Below, piece after piece: positions 17,704-28,381 of a stretch of 64,000 nucleotides of DNA (its first letter is position 1; every line of letters starts with the position of its first letter). The stretch comes from Arthrobacter sp. Y81 (GTDB lineage: Bacteria; Actinomycetota; Actinomycetes; Actinomycetales; Micrococcaceae). The notes beneath the pieces were generated by a model. The model saw nothing but the letters and a program-made list of their open reading frames with translations, was not told the DNA's origin and searched no databases. The DNA is taken from assembly GCF_002929335.1 (NCBI RefSeq), contig NZ_PJIL01000001.1, positions 496,001 through 560,000 of the forward strand, given 5' to 3'. The position numbers and the translations under genes were made by a program.

Positions 17704-18990
17704 TTAGCGGTAGAGCTTCCCGATGAGGGTGCGGGCGATCGCCGTCGCCGGGTCCCGGCCGTCCGGCGTCGGGGCCAGGTTGGTCCAGACAACCAGGGTG
17801 ACCTTGTTCCCGGGGTCGTAGCCGGCGAAGCTGTTGAACCCGGGCAGTTCACCGGTGTGCCCGAAAAGGTTGCCGAATTTTGCGATCCCCAACCCGTAGA
17901 GGGCGCCGCCCGGGTCGTCGGCCTTAACCGGCTGGAGGCTATCCAAACGCAATTTCTGCAAGTCCGGCCCCAGCACCTTCCCGCCGCCGAGCGCTTCGGC
18001 CCAGGTCGCCAAATCCTCCGCCGTCGAGATTCCCGCACCGGCCGCCCAGCCCCATGACGGGTTCATGGCTGTCTGGTCCGTGGGCTGGAGCGTCCCGTCG
18101 GCGGCAGCCTTTTGCATGTCTTCGGGGAGGGCGCGGTCGTCGAGGGTCAGCACGTTGTTCCCGAACATGTACCCCTGCGGATGCGGGGCGGGAATGTCGT
18201 TGGACGCCCGCTCGGGAAACACGGATCCGGTCAGGCCAAGCGGCTTGAACAGCCTGTCGCGGAAGGCCGCTGCCAGCGGTTTACGGTCCAGGGCTTCCGC
18301 GATCAGGCCAAGAAGCACCGTATTCGTATTGGAATAGTGGAAGCCCTCGCCGGGAGGAAAGTACGGCGAGTTGCGGAAGGCAACGGCGAGCAGTTCGTCG
18401 GTGTTCCACGTCTTCCCGGGATCCGAGTCGAGGACCTGGTTTACTGCCAGGGCCTCCGTGTAGTTGTAGAGCCCGCTGCGCATCGTCAGCAGCTGCTCGA
18501 TGGTGATATTGGCACCGTTCGGTACATCCGGGCGGTAGTCCGCCACCGGGTCGTCGAGCTTGATCCTGCCTTCCTGGACCAACTGCAGGATGACCGTGGC
18601 GGTCCACGTCTTGGTGATGGAGCCGATCCGGACGTGGTCTTCCGGCGTCACCGGATCGGATCCGCCAATGCTTCGCACGCCGTAGGTGCGCGTGAGGTTG
18701 CCGCCAGGGGTCCGTAGCAACATCACTGCCCCGGGGACGCGCAGTTCGCGGGCAGCTTCGCTGAAGGTCTGCTCAAGCGCGGCCTGGTCAAATGGGTGCA
18801 GCGCGCTGTCTCCCGCCGAAGGTGCCGGTGTACCGCTGGCGGCGTTGGACGGCGACGTTGAGGCTGAGTTCGACCCCGGGCTGGACGGAGCGGGAGACTG
18901 GCCCGGACTGCATCCTGCCAGGGCAAGCATCAGTGCCACGGCCAGGGCTGCCGGGGCACGGGAGGCCTTGGAATTTCCGGGAGCGGTCAT
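17704..18990 (-). CDS. Serine hydrolase lipoprotein, beta-lactamase/DD-peptidase fold
   Basis: A 428-residue secreted hydrolase of the class C beta-lactamase / D-alanyl-D-alanine carboxypeptidase superfamily. The start at ATG 18990 gives a signal peptide ending in the lipobox LALAGC, so it is anchored to the membrane by lipid. A Ser/Pro-rich linker follows (about 28-62). The catalytic SxxK is Ser124-Ile-Thr-Lys127 (GSITKTW), the YxN motif is in HYSNTN, and GHTGELPGF supplies the third (HTG) element. Its substrate may be cell-wall peptide or a small ester; resistance to beta-lactams should not be assumed. Confidence 0.88.
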   Translation of the reverse strand: MTAPGNSKASRAPAALAVALMLALAGCSPGQSPAPSSPGSNSASTSPSNAASGTPAPSAGDSALHPFDQAALEQTFSEAARELRVPGAVMLLRTPGGNLTRTYGVRSIGGSDPVTPEDHVRIGSITKTWTATVILQLVQEGRIKLDDPVADYRPDVPNGANITIEQLLTMRSGLYNYTEALAVNQVLDSDPGKTWNTDELLAVAFRNSPYFPPGEGFHYSNTNTVLLGLIAEALDRKPLAAAFRDRLFKPLGLTGSVFPERASNDIPAPHPQGYMFGNNVLTLDDRALPEDMQKAAADGTLQPTDQTAMNPSWGWAAGAGISTAEDLATWAEALGGGKVLGPDLQKLRLDSLQPVKADDPGGALYGLGIAKFGNLFGHTGELPGFNSFAGYDPGNKVTLVVWTNLAPTPDGRDPATAIARTLIGKLYR

Positions 18991-19112
18991 GACCCACAAC
19001 CTTCTGTCGACGGCGCTATGGGGCCATTGGGTCACGGGCACGACTCAGGTGTCAAGCCTTACCGGGTACGGTGCAGCAAATTGCCCACGGCGCCGCGGCA
19101 GGGATTTGGTTC

Positions 19113-19712
19113 TTACTCCGGAGCAGCGATGCCGAGCCACTGGAACCAGCCGCGGTGCAGCACCAGCCAGGCCATCAGTCCGTAGCCGGCCTGTCCCGGT
19201 GTGCCGCTGTTGGCGGCGAGGTCCTGGCGCCACTGCTCGTGGTTGAGCAACGGCGAAAACGTGTCAACGTAGAGGTGCTTGCGCCGTGTGGTGACGTCCG
19301 CGAACGCCGTGTTCAGTTCACCCAACCGCCGGTTTTGCGCCGGATCGAGCGACGGCGGCGGGCCCACCACAAAGACCTCGATTTTGTTCTGCGATGCGGA
19401 GTCCAGGATGTTGGCGAGGTTCAGCCGGCTGCGGGCCGTGGACAGCCCGAACTCGACGTCGCGCCCGCTGAGTCCGATCACGAGCCGGTTTTCGTGGTTG
19501 TTGCCGAAGCGGCGCCCGGCCTCGTCAAGCCACCGGGCGGCCAGGCCTTCGGTGCCTTCCTGCGGACAGGGGAGGGCATAGCACTCAACGGTGATGCCGT
19601 CCTGCGGAGTGCGGGCCAGCACGCGGCCCAGCCAGCCCAGCGCCCGGGGATCGCCCAAGCCGGCCAACAGTTCATCTCCAACAGCCGCAATCCGCAGCTT
19701 CCTGTCTTCCAC
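19113..19712 (-). CDS. SGNH/GDSL-like protein with missing catalytic residues
   Basis: A 199-residue protein with the overall layout of an SGNH hydrolase: block I at AVGDELLAGLGD, block III at IGLSGRD, and a C-terminal QAGYGLMAWLV where the DxxH block should be. The nucleophile serine of GDS is Glu here, the GxND asparagine is not in place, and the DxxH histidine is absent (NSGTPGQAGYG). It therefore looks like a non-catalytic member or one with altered chemistry. No signal peptide is visible, so it is cytoplasmic. It stands alone between the serine hydrolase and kgd. Confidence 0.65.
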   Translation of the reverse strand: MEDRKLRIAAVGDELLAGLGDPRALGWLGRVLARTPQDGITVECYALPCPQEGTEGLAARWLDEAGRRFGNNHENRLVIGLSGRDVEFGLSTARSRLNLANILDSASQNKIEVFVVGPPPSLDPAQNRRLGELNTAFADVTTRRKHLYVDTFSPLLNHEQWRQDLAANSGTPGQAGYGLMAWLVLHRGWFQWLGIAAPE

Positions 19713-19823
19713 GACTACCTCTTAACCTCAATATGCAACTAAATTCAGCGTTCCATGGAAACGGGCTCCCGGCCAACTCCGGCGGCGGACGGTCTGTTGG
19801 CGGCAGCCCCTTCCATTAAGCAG

Positions 19824-19865
19824 CGCTGCCCGGCCGGAGTCGTTTCGAGCTCCGACCGGGCAGCG
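19824..19865 (-). terminator. Terminator hairpin after kgd
   Basis: A 10-bp GC stem (19824-19833 with 19856-19865), extended by further pairs inside one mismatch, begins 6 nt past the kgd stop on the reverse strand. The following bases are CTGCTTAAT, a poor T run, so termination may be partial or aided by Rho. Confidence 0.7.
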
Positions 19866-19871
19866 TTCAAG

Positions 19872-22800
19872 CTACTTCCGTGCGAACGCCTGCTTAAGGA
19901 GGGCATCCTGCTCCGCGGCGTGCCGCTTCATGGAACCGGCGGCCGTGGAGGCCGAGGCCGGACGGGAAACCAGCCTGACCCTGCGGTCCAGGGCCTCGGG
20001 CAGGTTCAGGCCCATGAACGGCCACGGACCCTGGTTGGCCGGTTCGTCCTGTGCCCACACCACTTCGGCGTTCGGGTACTTGGCGAGCTCGGCAGCGATT
20101 TCAGCGGCGGGCAGCGGGTAGAGCTGCTCGACGCGGACGATCGCGGTGGTCTTGTCGCCGGTCTTCTGCCGGGTGGACAGGAGATCGTAGTACAGCCGGC
20201 CGGAGACCAGCAGCACACGCTCGACAGCATCTGCCTGCAGGTGCTCGTGCTCGCCGATGACGGGCCGGAAGGCGCCCGTGGTGAAGTCCTCCACGGACGA
20301 GGCTGCGGCCTTCAGGCGGAGCAGCTGCTTGGGCGTGAAGATGATGAGCGGCTTCCGCGGCCGGCTGTACGCCTGGCGGCGCAGCAGGTGGAAGTGGGAG
20401 GCCGACGTCGTGGGGTTGGCCACGATCATGTTCTCTTCGGCGCACATCTGCAGGAAGCGCTCGATCCGTGCGGAAGAGTGGTCCGGTCCCTGGCCTTCGT
20501 AGCCGTGGGGCAGCATGAGCACCAGCGAGGAGCGCTGGCCCCACTTCTGCTCGGCCGAGGAGATGAACTCATCAATGATGGTCTGGGCACCGTTGACGAA
20601 GTCACCGAACTGCGCTTCCCACAGGACCAGCGCGTCAGGGCGCTCCACCGAGTAGCCGTACTCGAAGCCCATGGCGGCGTATTCGGATAGCAGGGAGTCG
20701 TAGATCCAGAGCTTGGCCTGGTCATCGGAAAGGTTGCCGAGGGGCAGCCACTCGTTGCCGTTGGCGCGGTCGTGGAACACAGCGTGGCGCTGCACGAAGG
20801 TGCCGCGGCGGGAGTCCTGGCCGGCGAGCCGGACGGGGACGCCTTCCATGATGAGCGAGCCGAAGGCTGCGATCTCGCCAAAGCCCCAGTCGATGCCGCC
20901 TTCGCGTGACATCTGTTCCCGCTTCTCCAGCAGCTGCTTGAGCTTGGCGTGGACGGTGAAGCCCTCGGGGATTTCAACGTGTGCCTTGCCGATGCGCGCC
21001 AGGGTTTCGGCGGAAATCGCGGTGGAGACCGGTGCGTTGATGCCGAAGTCGGCCTGCTGGGCGATGGGCCGTTCGATGTCCGACACGGCGGCGGAATCCG
21101 CAGTGATGATCGGGATCGGGGAGGTCTGGGCCGCGTGGGTTTCTGCGAAGACGCGTTCCAGCCGTTCCTGGTAGTCGCGAAGCAGCTGCTCGGCTTCTTC
21201 CTCGGTGATGTCGCCTCGGCCGATCAGCGATTCGGTGTACAGCTTGCGCACCGAACGCTTTGCTTCGATCAGGTTGTACATCAGCGGCTGGGTCATCGAG
21301 GGGTCATCGCCCTCGTTGTGCCCGCGGCGCCGGTAGCAGACCATGTCGATGACGACATCCTTGTGGAAACGCTGGCGGAACTCGTAGGCGAGCTGGCCGA
21401 TGCGGACCACGGCCTCCGGGTCGTCGCCGTTTACGTGGAACACCGGCGCCTGGATCATCTTGGCGACGTCCGTGGAGTAGGTGGAGGAACGTGACGAGGA
21501 CGGCGCGGTGGTGAAGCCGACCTGGTTGTTGACGACCACGTGGATGGTACCGCCGGTGCGGTAGCCGCGCAGCTGGGAGAGGTTGAGCGTTTCCGCGACC
21601 ACACCCTGGCCTGCGAAGGCGGCGTCACCGTGCACCATGATGGGCAGCACGGGGAAGGCCTCGCCCTGGTCCAGGCGGTCCTGCTTGGCGCGGACGATGC
21701 CTTCGAGGACCGAGTCCACGGCCTCGAGGTGCGAGGGGTTGGCGGCGAGGTAGACCTTGGTCTCCTTGCCGTTATCCGACGTGAAGGTGCCCTCGGTGCC
21801 GAGGTGGTACTTGACGTCGCCGGAGCCCTGCACGGAGCGCGGGTCCTGGGTGCCTTCGAATTCGCGGAAGACCTGTGCGTAGGTCTTGCCGGCGATGTTG
21901 GTGAGCACGTTCAGGCGACCGCGGTGGGCCATGCCGATTGCGACTTCGTCGAGGTTGTCGTCGGCCGCATCGGAGATGATGGCGTCCAGCAGCGGGATCA
22001 GCGATTCGCCGCCTTCCAGCGAGAACCGCTTCTGGCCCACGAACTTGGTCTGCAGGAAGGTTTCGAAGGCTTCCGCAGCATTGAGCTTGGATACGATGCG
22101 CAGCTGCTCTTCGCGGCTCGGCTTGGAGTACGGGTGCTCCAGCTGGTCCTGGAACCACTTGCGTTCGGCCGGGTCCTGGATGTGCATGTATTCGATGCCG
22201 GTGGTGCGGCAGTAGGCGTCGCGGAGAACGCCCAGGATGTCGCGGAACGCGAGCATGGGCTTGCCGCCGAAGCCGCCGGTGGGCCACTCGCGGTCCAGAT
22301 CCCACAGGGTCAGTCCGTAGGTGAGGACGTCCAGGTCAGGGTGCTTGCGCTGGACGTACTCCAGGGGATCCGTGTCCGCCATGAGGTGGCCGCGGACACG
22401 GTAGGAGTGGATGAGCTGCTGGATCCGGGCGACCTTGTTGATCTGGTCGGCGGGGTCAACCTGCAGGTCCGGGCTCCAGCGCACGGGTTCGTACGGGATG
22501 CGCAGGGACTCGAAGATCTCGTCATAGAAGTTCTGCGCGCCCAGCAGGAGCTGGTGCACGAGCTTCAGGAATTCGCCGCTGCCGGCACCCTGGATGACGC
22601 GGTGGTCGTAGGTGGAGGTCAGCGTGAGGACCTTGCTGATGGCGTTGTGCGCGATGATCTTCTCGCTGGCGCCCTGGAACTCGGCCGGGTAATCCAGTGC
22701 GCCGACGCCGATGATGGCCGCCTGGCCCTTGGAGAGGCGCGGCACGGAGTGCACGGTGCCGATGCCGCCCGGGTTGGTCAGGGACACGGTGGTGCCCGAG

Positions 22801-23681
22801 TGGTCATCCGCCGTCAGCTTGCCGTTGCGGGCGCGCTTGATCAGGTCCTCGTAGGTGTGCCAGAACTCGGAGAAGTTGAGGGTCTCCGCCTTCTTGATGT
22901 TCGGCACCATCAGCAGGCGGGTGCCGTCAGGCTTGGGCATGTCGATGGCGATGCCGAAGTTCACGTGTGCCGGCTGGACCGCTACGGGCTTGCCGTCCAC
23001 TTCGTCGTAGTAGACGTTCATGGAGGGGAACTGGGACAGCGCACGGATGACGGCATAGCCGATCAGGTGCGTGAAGGAGACCTTGCCGCCGCGGGCGCGG
23101 GCCAGGTTGGAGTTGATGACCACGCGGTTGTCGATCAGCAGCTTGGCAGGGATGGCCCGGACGCTGGTGGCGGTGGGAACCTCCAGGCTGGTGACCATGT
23201 TTGACGCGATGGCCTTCGCCGGTCCGCGAAGGACGGAGACGACGTCCTCTTCGGGTGCCGTGGGGGCCTTGATGTTCTTGGGCAGCTGTGCCGGGATCGG
23301 CGGGGTGCCGGCGGACTCGGGCTTCTTTGCGCCGTCGCGGGCAATAGTGGCAGGAGCTTTCTTTGCCGGGGCTGCCTGCGGCTGGGCGGCAGCGGGCTGG
23401 GCAGGAGCAGCCGGCTTGGCAGGGGCTGCCGGCGACGCTGCCGGTGCTGCCGCAGCGGGAGCTACAACTGGAAGTTCGCGAGTTGCGGGGTCGGCGGGCG
23501 CCGGTGCCCCCGAGGTCCCGTTGGAAGACGAGCTGTCACCGGCGTCGAAAGATTCGAACAGCGGCCACCACTTGGCATCAACCGTGTTCTTGTCCTGCTG
23601 GTAACGCTCGTACAGTTCGTCAACGAGCCACTCGTTTCCGCCAAATTCCTCTGGTAGACGGTGGCTAGGCTGCTCTGGCAC
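19872..23681 (-). CDS. kgd: Multifunctional 2-oxoglutarate dehydrogenase/decarboxylase (Kgd)
   Basis: A 1269-residue fusion that carries out the E1 decarboxylase step of the TCA-cycle oxoglutarate complex with an attached E2-like domain. From the N-terminus: a short helix (EEFGGNEWLVDELYERY) known to dock FHA regulators such as GarA/OdhI; an Ala/Pro linker; an acyltransferase domain with TYDHRVIQGAGSGEF; then the thiamine-diphosphate E1 region (GMAHRGRLNVL, HGDAAFAGQGVV, VVVNNQVGFTT). There is no lipoyl domain, as usual for actinobacterial Kgd/OdhA, so it must use E2 of pyruvate dehydrogenase. The GTG at 23681 gives the family start MPEQPSHRLPEEFGG. Confidence 0.96.
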   Translation of the reverse strand: MPEQPSHRLPEEFGGNEWLVDELYERYQQDKNTVDAKWWPLFESFDAGDSSSSNGTSGAPAPADPATRELPVVAPAAAAPAASPAAPAKPAAPAQPAAAQPQAAPAKKAPATIARDGAKKPESAGTPPIPAQLPKNIKAPTAPEEDVVSVLRGPAKAIASNMVTSLEVPTATSVRAIPAKLLIDNRVVINSNLARARGGKVSFTHLIGYAVIRALSQFPSMNVYYDEVDGKPVAVQPAHVNFGIAIDMPKPDGTRLLMVPNIKKAETLNFSEFWHTYEDLIKRARNGKLTADDHSGTTVSLTNPGGIGTVHSVPRLSKGQAAIIGVGALDYPAEFQGASEKIIAHNAISKVLTLTSTYDHRVIQGAGSGEFLKLVHQLLLGAQNFYDEIFESLRIPYEPVRWSPDLQVDPADQINKVARIQQLIHSYRVRGHLMADTDPLEYVQRKHPDLDVLTYGLTLWDLDREWPTGGFGGKPMLAFRDILGVLRDAYCRTTGIEYMHIQDPAERKWFQDQLEHPYSKPSREEQLRIVSKLNAAEAFETFLQTKFVGQKRFSLEGGESLIPLLDAIISDAADDNLDEVAIGMAHRGRLNVLTNIAGKTYAQVFREFEGTQDPRSVQGSGDVKYHLGTEGTFTSDNGKETKVYLAANPSHLEAVDSVLEGIVRAKQDRLDQGEAFPVLPIMVHGDAAFAGQGVVAETLNLSQLRGYRTGGTIHVVVNNQVGFTTAPSSSRSSTYSTDVAKMIQAPVFHVNGDDPEAVVRIGQLAYEFRQRFHKDVVIDMVCYRRRGHNEGDDPSMTQPLMYNLIEAKRSVRKLYTESLIGRGDITEEEAEQLLRDYQERLERVFAETHAAQTSPIPIITADSAAVSDIERPIAQQADFGINAPVSTAISAETLARIGKAHVEIPEGFTVHAKLKQLLEKREQMSREGGIDWGFGEIAAFGSLIMEGVPVRLAGQDSRRGTFVQRHAVFHDRANGNEWLPLGNLSDDQAKLWIYDSLLSEYAAMGFEYGYSVERPDALVLWEAQFGDFVNGAQTIIDEFISSAEQKWGQRSSLVLMLPHGYEGQGPDHSSARIERFLQMCAEENMIVANPTTSASHFHLLRRQAYSRPRKPLIIFTPKQLLRLKAAASSVEDFTTGAFRPVIGEHEHLQADAVERVLLVSGRLYYDLLSTRQKTGDKTTAIVRVEQLYPLPAAEIAAELAKYPNAEVVWAQDEPANQGPWPFMGLNLPEALDRRVRLVSRPASASTAAGSMKRHAAEQDALLKQAFARK

Positions 23682-23786
23682 TTGAAATACGCCTCTTCCA
23701 TGAGTTTGATTTCCCTCTGGTCGCCTTCGGTGCCTCAGCACAACAATCGAACCAGTTTCTGCGTCCTGTGAACCCAGACCTTTGCC

Positions 23787-23817
23787 AGTCTAGTGACGAT
23801 TCTTGGTTAACTGCCAA
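23787..23817 (-). promoter_or_regulatory. Candidate housekeeping promoter of kgd
   Basis: On the reverse strand TTGGCA (23812-23817) and TAGACT (23787-23792) are 19 nt apart. TAGACT is a common actinobacterial -10. The implied transcript has a leader of about 100 nt. Spacing is one or two bases long, so confidence is moderate. Confidence 0.45.
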
Positions 23818-23826
23818 TAAGGGTGA

Positions 23827-25476
<1,650 letters not shown>

Positions 25477-25490
25477 GGGGTGCGTGCGAA

Positions 25491-25521
25491 GGAGCGGCGG
25501 CGGCTGCCCGGCCGCCGCTCC
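25491..25521 (+). terminator. Hairpin after guaB1
   Basis: An 11-bp GC-only stem (25491-25501 with 25511-25521) and a 9-nt loop, 15 nt past the guaB1 stop. There is no T run after it, so it is at best a weak terminator or an mRNA 3'-end stabiliser. Confidence 0.45.
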
Positions 25522-25841
25522 GGTACGCCGTGGCTGCTCCTGTAGACTGAAACTCTTATGGACAGTAATTCTAGGTGCCGGCCTGGGGGCTGTCAGCGGA
25601 GCAGGAACACGAGCTCCCCGCAGCACACCCACAGAGCCGGCAAACCCCGTTCACGCGCCCATCACTCTGCAGCAGTTCACTCCGCCGCAGCCTTTCAGGA
25701 AACAGGGTCGGCACCGGCCGACCATCCTCCGCCGGCCAGTTTCCCCGGCAACACCTTCCACTCTTCGCCCGCTGGACCCCCGGCGCCCACTGATCCCGGT
25801 GAGGGACGTCTGCTCGCCGGATATCCGGAGGCCAGCCGCTG
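25522..25841 (+). other. Long untranslated leader before the CNNM/CorC pair
   Basis: This 320-nt stretch contains no convincing gene. TAGACT at 25543-25548 could be a -10, giving a leader of about 285 nt before the ATG at 25842. Several GC-rich stems are possible, and GCCGGATATCCGG lies near its end (about 25816-25828). I looked for the Mg2+ M-box and other metal riboswitch cores and did not see them. A new leader regulator is possible, but nothing more can be supported. Confidence 0.4.
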
Positions 25842-27179
25842 ATGGAATGGTTGTTGCTTGGAGCAGGCCTCCTGCTCATCCTTGGCACGGGCTTCTTCGT
25901 CGCCGTCGAATTTTCCCTCGTCGCCCTTGACCAGGCCACGGTCCAGCGGGCCGTGGACAACGGCGACGCCGCGGCCGTGCCGCTGCTCAAGTGCCTCAAA
26001 TCGCTATCCACCCAGCTTTCCAGCTGCCAGCTCGGCATTACCCTGACCACCCTGCTGACCGGCTACGTCATGGAGCCATCCGTGGGACAACTGCTGGAAG
26101 GTCCGCTGGCCGCGGCCGGCGTTCCCGAGACCGCAGCGGCGTCAGTATCCCTGGTGCTCGCCATGACCATCGCCACCCTGCTGTCGATGCTGATCGGCGA
26201 ACTGGTCCCCAAGAACATGGCCATTGCGCTCTCGCTGCCCATCGGCAAGGCAGTGGCCCGCCCGCAGTTGGTGTTCACCGCGATCTTCAAACCGGCCATC
26301 GTCGTGCTCAACGGATTCTCCAACAAGGTGCTGAACGTCTTCGGACTGGAAGCCAAGGAAGAGATTTCCGGGGCGCGGACACCAGCCGAACTGGCCTCCC
26401 TGGTGCGGCGCTCCGCCGCCATGGGAACGCTCGACGCCGGCACGGCCAACTTCATCGACCGGACGCTCAAGTTCTCCGGCCGCACGGCAGCGGACGTTAT
26501 GACGCCCAGGATCAGGGTGGAGACCATCGCGGCCGAACAGCCGGTGTCGGACATTGTGGACGCCGCAAAGCGCACGGGGTATTCGCGTTTCCCGATCATC
26601 GGCGAGTCCGCGGACGACATCCGCGGCCTGGTTCACGTCAAGAAAGCCATCGCCGTGCCCTGGGACCGGCGCGCCAACCTCGAAGCCGGCGCCATCATGA
26701 CGGACGTGTTGAGGGTGCCCGAAACCATCCACCTGGATGCACTCCTGGCTGAACTGCGGGAAGGAAACCTGCAGCTCGCCGTCGTTCTGGACGAATACGG
26801 CGGCACGGCCGGCATTGCCACGCTGGAAGACCTCGTCGAGGAAATCGTCGGCGAAGTCGCGGATGAACACGACAAAGTCAGGCCCGGGCTCCTCCAGAGC
26901 GCTTCGGGCGACTGGTATTTCCCGGGGCTGCTGCGCCCGGACGAGCTCTCCGAACAGATTCCAGGCCTGACTGTTCCCGATGAGTCCGCCTACGAGACGG
27001 TCGGCGGCTATGTCATGAGCCAGCTCGGCCGGATCGCGGTGGTGGGGGACAGGGTCGACGTCGGAGGCGGAACACTGAGCGTGACCCGCATGGAGGGCCG
27101 CCGGATCGACCGGATCTGCTTCAAGCCCTCTCGTGTCCACGGCGAAGAGCATGTTGCCGGCAAGGGAGGCACCGCATGA
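25842..27179 (+). CDS. CNNM/CorC-family membrane protein with CBS domains (first of pair)
   Basis: A 445-residue protein of the hemolysin C/CNNM group, implicated in Mg2+ or Co2+ transport. The N-terminal DUF21 domain (about 1-190) has three to four membrane segments and the motif IGELVPKNMAI. A CBS pair follows (MTPRIRVETIAAEQPVSDIV, SRFPIIGESADDIRGLVHVK), then DEYGGTAGIATLEDLVEEIVGEV and the C-terminal CorC/HlyC domain. Its stop overlaps the start of a second such gene, so the two probably form one complex. Metal specificity cannot be read from sequence, and older hemolysin labels for this family are misleading. Confidence 0.9.
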   Translation: MEWLLLGAGLLLILGTGFFVAVEFSLVALDQATVQRAVDNGDAAAVPLLKCLKSLSTQLSSCQLGITLTTLLTGYVMEPSVGQLLEGPLAAAGVPETAAASVSLVLAMTIATLLSMLIGELVPKNMAIALSLPIGKAVARPQLVFTAIFKPAIVVLNGFSNKVLNVFGLEAKEEISGARTPAELASLVRRSAAMGTLDAGTANFIDRTLKFSGRTAADVMTPRIRVETIAAEQPVSDIVDAAKRTGYSRFPIIGESADDIRGLVHVKKAIAVPWDRRANLEAGAIMTDVLRVPETIHLDALLAELREGNLQLAVVLDEYGGTAGIATLEDLVEEIVGEVADEHDKVRPGLLQSASGDWYFPGLLRPDELSEQIPGLTVPDESAYETVGGYVMSQLGRIAVVGDRVDVGGGTLSVTRMEGRRIDRICFKPSRVHGEEHVAGKGGTA

Positions 27180-28246
27180 GCGACTGGGTAGGAATCCTGT
27201 GGCTCGTCATCCTCCTGATCGGCAACGCCTTCTTCGTCGCCGCGGAGTTCGCCGTGATGTCGGCGCGCCGGAGCCAGATCGAGCCGCTGGCGGAAGCCGG
27301 GTCCATACGGGCCCAGACCACGCTGCGGGCCATGGAAAACGTCTCGCTGATGCTTGCCTGTGCGCAGCTGGGCATCACGGTCTGTTCCCTGCTGATCCTG
27401 CAGGTGGCTGAACCCGCGATCCACCACCTGATGGCGGTGCCCCTGGAAGCAGTGGGCCTGCCCATGGAAATCGCGGATGTCGTGGCGTTCACCGTGGCGC
27501 TCCTCGTGGTGACCTTCCTGCATGTGACCTTCGGCGAGATGGTTCCGAAGAACATTTCGGTTTCCGTCGCGGACAAGGCGGCCTTGTTGCTGGCGCCGCC
27601 GCTGATGTTCATTGCACGGCTCGTGAATCCGGCGATTGTGGCCCTCAACTGGTCCGCAAACCACATTCTGCGCGCCATGCGGATCGAACCCAAGGATGAG
27701 GTCAACTCCTCGTTCACCCTGGAGGAAGTCCAGTCGATCGTGCAGGAATCCACCCGGCACGGGCTGGTGGACGATGATGCCGGACTGATCACGGGTGCAC
27801 TGGAATTCTCGGAACATACGGCATCCCACATCATGGTCCCGCTGGACAAGCTGGTCATGATGAAAGCGGCAACCACGCCGGTTGAGTTCGAAAAGGCCGT
27901 GAGCCGCACCGGGTTCTCCCGCTTCCCGATGATGGACGAGGACGGCATGCTCTCGGGCTACCTCCACATCAAGGATGTGCTGTCCATCCCGGAGGGCGAC
28001 TACGAGCATCCGATTGCGGAAAGCCGGATCAGGTCCCTGGCGAACCTGTCCATGGACGACGAGATCGAGAAAGCGATGTCCGTGATGCAGCGCACCGGTT
28101 CGCACCTGGCGCGCGTCATCGGACCCGACGGGAACACCCGGGGCGTGCTGTTCCTGGAAGACGTGATCGAGCAGCTGGTCGGCGAGATCCGCGATGCGAC
28201 GCAGGCGAAGGGTATCCGCCGGCTGGGTCAGCCGGACGGAGAGTAG
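27176..28246 (+). CDS. CNNM/CorC-family membrane protein with CBS domains (second of pair)
   Basis: A 356-residue relative of the preceding protein, again with a DUF21 membrane domain (FGEMVPKNISV) and a CBS pair (TGFSRFPMMDEDGMLSGYLHIK, TGSHLARVIGPDG). It ends after VLFLEDVIEQLVGEIRDA and so lacks the C-terminal CorC/HlyC transporter-associated domain that its partner has. The 4-nt overlap (ATGA) points to equal synthesis and perhaps a heterodimer in which only one subunit carries the extra domain. Function as a divalent cation transporter or sensor is inferred from the family. Confidence 0.9.
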   Translation: MSDWVGILWLVILLIGNAFFVAAEFAVMSARRSQIEPLAEAGSIRAQTTLRAMENVSLMLACAQLGITVCSLLILQVAEPAIHHLMAVPLEAVGLPMEIADVVAFTVALLVVTFLHVTFGEMVPKNISVSVADKAALLLAPPLMFIARLVNPAIVALNWSANHILRAMRIEPKDEVNSSFTLEEVQSIVQESTRHGLVDDDAGLITGALEFSEHTASHIMVPLDKLVMMKAATTPVEFEKAVSRTGFSRFPMMDEDGMLSGYLHIKDVLSIPEGDYEHPIAESRIRSLANLSMDDEIEKAMSVMQRTGSHLARVIGPDGNTRGVLFLEDVIEQLVGEIRDATQAKGIRRLGQPDGE

Positions 28247-28273
28247 GCGCCGGCAGCGCCCGCGCCCTGACCG

Positions 28274-28314
28274 GTGTAGCCCTAAATAGGAATCATTCCC
28301 ATTTAGGGCTACAC
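28274..28314 (+). promoter_or_regulatory. Zur-type operator inside a 41-bp palindrome
   Basis: The centre, AAATAGGAATCATTCCCATTT, closely fits the actinobacterial Zur box (AAATGAGAATGATTCTCATTT form). It extends into a 41-bp inverted repeat centred on 28294 with one mismatched pair (28288/28300). It precedes the zinc ABC operon by about 70 nt, and zur lies at the far end of that operon. The transcript could also fold into a hairpin ending the upstream gene. Confidence 0.8.
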
Positions 28315-28381
28315 TCGTCTTGTTGCTAATGCTCCTGATTCTCATGTAGCAAGTCCTGACAACCAGATCCGAGGTCCTTCC

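Noticed and set aside
21540-23204. Open frame of 554 codons on the forward strand
   Set aside because: It lies entirely antisense to kgd, whose domains are all recognised. The translation has no motif and reflects the codon bias of high-GC DNA.
25549-25841. M-box or other known metal riboswitch before the CNNM pair
   Set aside because: The conserved cores of these riboswitches could not be found by eye; only a generic leader is reported.
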